A DNA stretch of 64,000 nucleotides from positions 558,001 through 622,000 of the forward strand of contig NC_018397.1 in NCBI RefSeq assembly GCF_000208865.1, given 5' to 3'. Below, one piece after another: positions 56,649-64,000 of the stretch (within the stretch, counting starts at the first letter, position 1; each line of letters begins with the position of its first letter). Position numbers and translations under genes: made by a program. The DNA is from Neospora caninum Liverpool (lineage: Eukaryota > Apicomplexa > Conoidasida > Eucoccidiorida > Sarcocystidae). Under the pieces are notes generated by a model, which had not been told where the DNA came from, did not search any database, and saw nothing but the letters and a program-made list of their open reading frames with translations.

Positions 56649-59499
56649 TGCGCTTCGTGAAACGCTCTCTTCGCTTGTCTGCGATGCTTCACTCCCGATC
56701 CTAAGCGGATCGTCTGTGGTAGTCTCGTGGCGCCTAGACGCAGTGTAGGGCCCCGCCTAGCCTTGTGCGTGTTTGAAAGCCGCGCGCGAGAAAAAAGCTT
56801 AACGTTCAGTTCTGTCATGAACGGGGAGGGGTTTTGAAATTCACTGACCAGCTCGCTTTCAGGTGTCTGACCAAGGTTAGTTGGGGCGTCAAGATGCAAA
56901 CGGGTGGACGCCTATCCACGTTGATTCGTGTACATGTAGGCGCCGCGTCGGGTAGGGGCATGCGTTTTTCCGGGGTAGGCTTCCATGGGCTGTCGCGTCG
57001 CGGTTGAAGGCACTCGTGTGCGGCAGCGGGCAAACGAGCAACAGAAACTCCACGGCCGGGTTCCCTTCGTGTGCTGCGCAGGTGACTCGAGGAAAACTCA
57101 GAACTTCATGAAGATGCTCAAGTCTGAGGAGTGAACAGAAGCGCCACGGTGCTTGGACACCCATGGCTTCGTATACGCGCATGCCGAGACACAGGCTCGA
57201 GGTCGGTGGCCTGGATACGCTTCGTTCTACCAGTCGCCTGGGAGGCTCTGCTGACGAGAGTGTGCCTGTGGTGCCGTTGAAGTTTTTATTTGAACTGTTT
57301 CGCGGTCCTTCACTCGCTTTTCCCGCAGGCATCAAAAGTCGCGGCAAAGCTGGGCGGGGTTACGGGGGAAGCCGGTGGACTCGAACGACGGGAGGGGCGC
57401 GTAGGGGAAAGGCAGAGATGTCTCCCTGACTGGAGGCGCCGTGCGGTGTGAGTGTGTCCCCTCGAATGACTGTGTTTCGTGTATACTTGACGCACAAGAA
57501 ACAAAGGAGTTTCGCGTGGCTGTCAGCGCACCTCCTGGGCACTTTTTGCGGGAACCAGTGGAACTGTCGCGGCACCTGCGCGAATTTTCGGGAAGGCGTT
57601 ATCGCAGTTCACTTTGGCGAATGCCCACATCAAGCGAATCAGCCTTTGGGCTCTTCACATAGACGTGGAGAGAGATTGACGGGGTCGGCGTAACAGAGGG
57701 CGTCGGAGGCTGAGACGAAGTTCGGCCACCGACAAGTGAAGCGGCACTCCCTCCCGCTTTTGTCTGGACATGTGCCGGGTAGACGCGCTGAGGAACTCGA
57801 CACACACTCGTCTCCCGTTCTAGAGTTTCTGACGCTTTCCTGCTGAACGGTGCCAAGCGGAAAAGCTGAGCGGGGGGCGGCACGTCACTTTAGGTTTTTC
57901 GCACTGGATCAGAAAGCAAATTTCAATCCTAGAAACGAATAGCAGCTGCTGTCCCCACGCGACCTTCCACGCAAATAGCGCTGACGGCGGCAGAACATGT
58001 CCTGTCTTTCTGAAGGTCAGCGGCCAGTAGGTCGCGCGGTCCATCCCGCTCGCTTGCGGAATTGGTTCTTTCCGCATAAAAACACTTTTTCCTGATAGAC
58101 TCTCTCTAGGCGCATATGTCGCGGCGTCTCGCAAGGCTACATTCAGCTGGAGTTTACTGTGGTACGCAGCCTTGTGGCGCCTTTTTGGCTGCCTGTCCAC
58201 GCACCTTGAGAGCACTAACGCGCAGAGTGTTTGACGATTGTCGGTTAGTCCACGGTTTCTACCTCAATCAGAGCAGGAAAAGTGTCTTTTCAGGACAGAG
58301 AGATTGGAGCGTTTCGTGGCTATCCGTCGCGGGCTGAGGTGACTAAAACGGAAGCTCTAGAAAAGTTCCGGTTGTTGGGTAATGAAGCGATGAGAATGTG
58401 TAGTGCACTCGCGAGACGATTCTGCTCCTGCAATCCTTTGTTGAAGTTTGCCGGTTCTGTTCACGAGGTTTTTCCTCTTCACGAGGAGAAACGGAGTCGT
58501 CGGGTCCACAAAAAGCAGGCATTCTCTTCAATCGTTGAGGTTTGTGAATGCTAGCAGCAGGCAGAGTCGTCACCCGATTCACAGACGCTCCCAAGCGCCT
58601 TTCTCATTTCTGTCGATCTAAATCATCCGCCCAGGCATTCTGTGTCGCTCTATGCGATGCCGCCTAACTTGGCAAAAAAGTGGAGACCATCGCTCCGCTT
58701 TTAACTCCGTGGCCTACAAGATTGTTAACCCCCAAGAGACTTGCTCCTCTTTTTCAAACGTCAAATGCTTTTCCTGAAACTCGGTCTTTCTGCAACGTGT
58801 TCTGTCCTCGCGGCGCATGCATGCTGTTCCTCAGGGCCGATTTTTCTCGCGGGAAGAGCCTGCACACTCTAACCGTATTGAAAAGTTCGGACAAAAATCC
58901 TAATTTTCCCCTGTTTGCTTCTGTCTTTAGAGGAAAGAGAACTGAGATCGTGGAGATTGTCTTTTCGGCGTTATGGCCCCGATCTGGGCGCCAATTCTGT
59001 CTTTCTGTCGTCCCTTTGCTTTCCGTGAATCGTTTCCCGGGGCTTCCGCTTTGACGTTGGCGGATCCGATGCCCTCTTTGTTCCTCTCCAGTTCTTCCTC
59101 CATTTCTCTTTATTGCTCTGTCTGTGCTGTCGCTTCGCGCACCGGTTTCTCCTCCGCTTTCCTGAGCCGACACCTTCATTCCGATCTCGTCCTCTCGGCC
59201 TTCTTTTTGCGTCTCACTCCGCAGTTAGCTTCGACGCCCAACCCGATGGGTCTCCAGCGCGCAAAGCGCCCCAGGCAATGAATCCAGCACATGCTTCTTT
59301 TTCCTTTCCGAAGGCGTCTTTCCTTCAACGCGACCGCCTGCAATTCTCACCGTGCCTATTCCTCTGTAAATCCACAAATATGCGGCGGCCGTAAAAGCTG
59401 GACTATATTTACCGGCATAGATATACAAATGTGTATGCTATCTGTACGTGCGAATTCACACACACATGTGCATAAGTATAGGTGTATGTGGAATTGGTG
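56649..59499. other. Intergenic region / undefined 5' exons of the helical-repeat gene
   Basis: About 2.85 kb. A frame from an ATG at 58973 (Ser/Phe/Arg-rich, almost no acids, presequence-like for about 100 residues) might be the first exon of the downstream gene, but I could not place its donor. Nothing else is recognisable. Confidence 0.35.
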
Positions 59500-59532
59500 C
59501 GTTCTTCCGAGGTCCACTGTTCCATCATGTTG

Positions 59533-62500
59533 TTTCTCTCACTGCCGCGTTTGGGAGGCGGTCCCGGGCGTGCTCTGTGTACACCGACCTTTCATGGGCT
59601 TTCTGATGGGCCCTACCGGCGTCTCAAGTTCTCTCTCAAACCCATTCGCCACGACTACCGGGTGAGTTCCGCGTGTGTGTTTGCTTCCACGCCGTGTGTT
59701 TTAGGTGCCAGTCGATTCGTGGCCAGACTGTAATGAGATGTGGCCTACTCGGTGTATCGCCTGCTTCTCCACAGTGAACGGTGTCCTGTCGAAGAGGTTT
59801 GCGTAGTGGGTCCGACACTCGTCGCCATAGGTAGCACTGAGCTCCCTCGTGGACCATCTGCGCGCGCCCGGCCCAGACCCCTCCCCCGTCCCTCGTCCTC
59901 ATTCACACCCTCGCCTGCTGCGATCCGTTCGGTTGTGGCGCGCTTCCGTCCCCTCAGGACGTCCTCGTTTCGGCAGACCTCCGAAAGCTCACCGAGACTG
60001 CGCAGGAGTTGCTGCGGAAGAAGGAGACGAAGCGCCATGCCTTCTGGGAGATCTTCAGCAAGAGGGTGAAGGCCTCTGCCCACATGCTCTCGCCGTCGTT
60101 GATGGCTCTTATCGCCCGGAGCTTCGACGTCCACGACAGAGACACAGGTCCGCGTCTTCTCGAGTTTTCGTCATGTTTGAGTCACGGCAATTCGCGTTCG
60201 CGGCAGCCCGTCGCATGTGCCTCATCCTAGAAGACGCCTCGAGGGGAGAAAGTGTGCGTAGACACCCCAAGACGAATCCGCCCAACCTGAGGCTGACGAG
60301 CCGCACAAGAAACTTGGATCCAAAAGAAACGAGGCCGAGGCACATGGGCGAAGTTCAAATCACATCCGTCCCAGAACTCTATGCGTCCTCTCTGTTGAAG
60401 CGGCTCTCGTATGCGGAGAAGGGGGGGGGGATAGAAAGTTCACCGGTTCTGGAGCCGCGCTATGTCGTTCGAAGCGAGAAGCTTTCCATTTGTCGCTGAA
60501 CGAGGGTAAAAGGCTCAGCTCGTGAGCCTGCGTGCAACTTGATACGCTTTTTCTCGTGTGTATTGGATGCATTATCTTTCTCTCCTTCCCCTGGGCGGCG
60601 TCTCAGGCATCTACGTCGCTCTCGCCACTGCCCTACCAGAGTCGGTAAAGCGAGCGGACGGACCGTCTCTCTTGACGCTTTCCGACGTGTTTTCTCGGCG
60701 GCTGAAACGCGACAGCAATCCGCCCCTGTTCAAGGCCATCGCTCGCCAGCTTCCCAATGCACTGTACCAGTTGACGGGTAAGGCCCGCGAGAAGGAAGGA
60801 GACCCCGGAGAGAACCGAAAAGACGACACGAACAGAAGGGATCGAAGCGTGGGAGACGGATGGCCACACTGCCCGAAAAAAGGCAGGGAGGCACTCTTCT
60901 TTGTGCTTTTTGAGTCGTGTGAGTTCTCTACGGTGTTGTCCCTCTTCGCCTCTTGCGCGAAAGGTGGGGAACCGCGTTTTTTCGTCTGCCGGCGAACGCC
61001 CGATTGCTGTTTTGACGCGCTCACCGTTTTGCGAGGCCAGGCACAGGCGTGGCAGTCTTGTTTGACGTGTCGCCGGTCTCATGTTCTCTCCTTGCCCACA
61101 TCAGGAAAGGATGTCCTCCGAATCCTGAAGTCGCTGGACGCTGCGGGTCTTGCTGACATGCTCGCGTGCCGGCAGGCGGCTCGGAAGCTCTGCGCGGAGC
61201 TCGACGAGCTAGACTGCGTAGGTGAGTGGCTTTCGAGAAGGGAAACAAAAGGAAGTGTGCCTCGTTCCAGACACGCATGGCGTCTTCTGCCTGCCTGCGC
61301 GTCTGTCGCCTGTCCCACATTTTAGGTTCTTTCTGGATCGACCTTTGCAGGCGAGGGCGCCGGGACAGTTCGCTTTCGTCGGACTGCGCGGCCTCGTCCT
61401 GTTTTCAGGACACACAAAAGGGAGAAAAAGGGGAAGCAGATGCGCCGAGTCCATCTGCGTTGTCGCGTGTGAAACACTGTTCTCGCGTTGGGCTTCAGAT
61501 CTCGCGGACGCGTCTGCCGTCTTTGGCAGCCAGGGTTATCGGAACCCGGAGTTGTACCAAGCTCTCTCTCGACGGGCCGTCGACGTTAAAGACTCGTTTG
61601 ATGTGAGTTCGTTTCCTGACTGCCCTCTTCGGGGACGCTTTTCACCTGCCGTTCCGGATTCGCGTCAATGCAGAGCTGAAGAAGCATGAGTGGTCCGTGC
61701 AGAGTCACACAAGTCACGTATTCAGGCATTTGCCAGGCGTACGCAGATGCGTGCCTTCGCAGAGGCCAGCGCTGTGATCACCCGAGAGTGCGCGTGCGCA
61801 TACATCTACGTGCACACGAGTGAAAGAGGATGGCGTGTGCTTGCTCCTGCCTTTCTGTCAGGCCCCCACAGTGTTCCGGCTGCTGAGCGGCTTTAGCCAG
61901 AACGCCGTGGCGTGCGAGAACCTCCTGGAGTCGTTTTCGGCTCTGCTGGTGTCATCCAGAAATCAATTCACGCTGTGAGCAAGTGTGCATTTATCTGGAT
62001 CTCGGGCGCCACCGCTGTCGTGCTCGTTTCCGGACCAGCGTTGGGTTGGCGTGTTGGGGGCAGTGAAATCCTAGCTTCAGGTGTTATCTGGTTGGTATTG
62101 CATGCCCGGTGACTTATGTGACTTATATTATGATTCTTATTAATGGGAGCACAGGTACCTGGGTGTCCCCACCAGCTAGCGTCCCAGCCGGCACTGTGCA
62201 CGAGAGACCACGCTGGCGGCGCCGTGTGCGTTGGGTACGCAAACAAAAGCGTGGTGATTTGCAGAGTTGTGCGCACACACGCAACGCGTACCTTGAGAAC
62301 CGAAAGGCGGGCGCCTCTAAACCTGGTCCTCTTCTCGTGGTGGCCTGGGCCCTGTTCATCAACGTTTTTTGGCATTGCCTTTTGCAGCTTCCACGCTAGG
62401 TGCTTTTCCTCAGAGTCTTTTGCAGCATGTGTCTCTGTGGTTTTTCAGTCTGCGCACTCAATACGTCTTCTTATGGGAGCAGTTCTGGTTCTTCCCGTCT

Positions 62501-62673
62501 CGCGTGTTTCTGCTGTTTCTCTTACGTTTTTTCTCCCTGGCGTCGTGTTTTTTCTCTGCTGTACCCAACCCTCTGTCTCTTTCAGGCACGAACGCCACAT
62601 TGTTCAGCAGTTGGTTGCAGACGCAGACGCCCCGCTGCAGGCGCTTCGAGAGTCTTACAGAGAAGAAAGCTGA
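59533..62673 (+). CDS. Helical-repeat protein, OPR/HPR-like (3' seven exons; 5' end not resolved)
   Basis: Exons read with closing phases: one ending 59661 (start unclear, 59512-59553), then 59958-60147, 60607-60777, 61105-61221, 61499-61602, 61862-61974, 62586-62673 (stop TGA). From 59958 they encode 260 residues. The protein is a chain of paired amphipathic helices at roughly 35-40-residue spacing, with recurring patterns such as LMALIARSFDVHDRD, LFKAIARQLPNALYQLTGKDVLRILKSL, ELYQALSRRAVDVKDSF and VFRLLSGFSQNAV. These resemble the octo/heptatricopeptide (OPR/HPR) arrays common in apicomplexan organellar RNA-binding and mitoribosomal proteins. No RAP domain follows; the protein ends in a charged tail. 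A mitochondrial role is an inference from the family and from the presequence-like frame upstream. Confidence 0.6.
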
Positions 62674-63767
62674 ATCCCACAGAGACACGCATCGAGGCCA
62701 CCGAGGCCGCCGCCGTAGAAAGAGGGCCCTGCTGAGGCTGCCGTCGTCCACACCGGCTTCAAAAGTATCGGCGGGGCTTTGGTGAAGATCACCACCCGCC
62801 GCCGGGGCGTGGCGCTGGTCTCTGGGTGGTATCACGTGACTGTTTAAAGGGATATCGGGGGAGCAAGAGCATTTCTGCAGTCGGGAGAACTGCGCTGTTT
62901 CTCTCTCCTATACAGTTTGTCGTGTTCGCACTTCGTAAGAGTCGTCTCTGATGTTTCTAAACTTGTGCCTCCTGCTTTCGGCTGCGTGATCCGACATCCG
63001 AGAAGCTTCCGCTCGAAGAGGTCACTAGGTGCACGAGAGGTCTACTCTCAGTCTAGCGACACGAAACAAATATTTACAAATGTGCATGTGCGCGTCGTGC
63101 GCGTTTAAACTAGCCATTTGGTCTTTGGTGTTTCTCGGGGAACCGAAATGGGCTTTGCGATATCTTTGTTTGTAAGGCTCCGGAGCTCGAGAGAACTGCA
63201 CTTTTGGAATTTTGCGGGGACAGCGGCGAGACCTCGACAAATAGAGTCAAGCACTTCAGTGCGGTTTCGCAACACCCGAGACGACTTTTGATCGTCTCTC
63301 ATATCAAGAGTTGACCAAAAAGTCTGGCGATCGTTTCGTCTTTTCCTCTTCCGTCTAGACTCGTAGTCAGAGTTGCCGAGCAGTCCGCTCTCTACCACTG
63401 CATTCCTGGTTGAGCGTTCAACGGCACTTCGCGAACGCGACTGGAAGTGTATCATTACGAGGTCCGATTCCCGGCACAAACACGGCACTCACGCGCACAT
63501 CCAGATCTGTACAGTCGAGTGTAAAAGCGCCCGACGGGCGTCGCGAATCTGACGTTGAACCACGAGGTACTCCCGTGGAGCCGACAAGTGTCTGGCGTCC
63601 GTGTGTTTCATCCCTCCGCCGCATGAGCGGTCAGAGAGTAGCTATGGATGAGGAACCGTCGATTTTTCTCTGTGTTCCAGTGGATGTCAAGACGTGCTTC
63701 GCAAAAAGCGTGCGTGCCAATCGGGTCGCCTGCGAGCGCGGTTTTAGGACAAATGTTGTGGAAGTTT
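62674..63767. other. Convergent intergenic region, no gene recognised
   Basis: About 1.1 kb after the helical-repeat gene. ORFs on either strand are short and featureless. Confidence 0.45.
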
Positions 63768-64000
63768 TCACGTAACATAGTCGAAGATCTGCGGGTCGCG
63801 AAGGACTCTCCTTCGCGGTCCCTCACACTCGATTTCCCTCCTTTGAGGCTGCACGTCGCGCACCACGACGACTGGGCCGGAGCAGCCTGCGCGCACTCGC
63901 ACAGCTTCGGCTTCTGCCGCGTCCATGGTGACAGAGCAAGGAGACGGCGCTCGGTTGGGGCGTCTGTGGGAGTCGCTTGGACTGCTCGTGGTTCGTAGAC
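63768..64000 (-). CDS. Possible 3' end of a minus-strand gene (cut by right edge)
   Basis: One minus-strand frame runs from the window edge to a TGA at 63768-63770, about 77 codons, ending in a plausible folded tail (VVVVRDVQPQRREIECEG, then IFDYVT). Another minus frame is also open to the edge, so the assignment is weak and no family can be named. Confidence 0.22.
   Translation of the reverse strand, partial: LRTTSSPSDSHRRPNRAPSPCSVTMDAAEAEAVRVRAGCSGPVVVVRDVQPQRREIECEGPRRRVLRDPQIFDYVT

Overview
The window looks like nuclear DNA of a coccidian apicomplexan, most likely Toxoplasma gondii or a close relative (Hammondia/Neospora). The reasons are: intron-rich genes with short phase-consistent exons, CT-rich leaders, (TA)n/(GATA)n microsatellites, frequent TGCATGC words, Ser/Glu-rich low-complexity proteins, and a thioredoxin reductase ending in a Plasmodium-type CGGGKCG redox tail instead of a selenocysteine tail. 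No bacterial-type operons, mobile elements, CRISPR arrays or convincing tRNA/rRNA genes were seen.

Layout. 1-1490 (-): N-terminal half of a DDX21/Gu-like DEAD-box RNA helicase, running off the left edge. 3060-10276 (+): 12-exon major-facilitator transporter whose exon phases all close to 699 aa, with one GC-AG intron. 12670-13737 (+): small secreted, repeat-bearing, Arg-rich orphan. 18193-21384 (+): 1063-aa orphan single-exon protein. 23240-29174 (-): 11-exon high-Mr thioredoxin reductase (528 aa, possible 690-aa form). 32815-34169 (-): three-exon SmD3. 35661-38619 (+): four-exon succinyl-CoA synthetase beta, divergent from SmD3. 40451-41374 (-): secreted helical orphan. 43806-51619 (-): a multi-exon gene that I read as a highly diverged septin (P-loop, degenerate G3 and G4, septin unique element, coiled coil, C-terminal membrane anchor). 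54515-56648 (+): five-exon RRP15-like ribosome biogenesis factor. About 59500-62673 (+): multi-exon helical-repeat (OPR/HPR-like) protein. 63768-64000 (-): possible 3' end of another gene.

Functionally the set mixes housekeeping (rRNA helicase, RRP15, SmD3, mitochondrial TCA enzyme, redox enzyme, transporter) with lineage-specific secreted or orphan proteins, typical of Toxoplasma gene order, where neighbours are independently transcribed. The most notable item is the septin-like gene, because septins are generally regarded as missing from Apicomplexa. A second is a recurrent near-palindromic 10-mer (TGTAYRTACA), found at least six times in coding and non-coding DNA. Exon coordinates were derived by hand from GT-AG (or GC-AG) signals and frame closure; UTRs were not determined.
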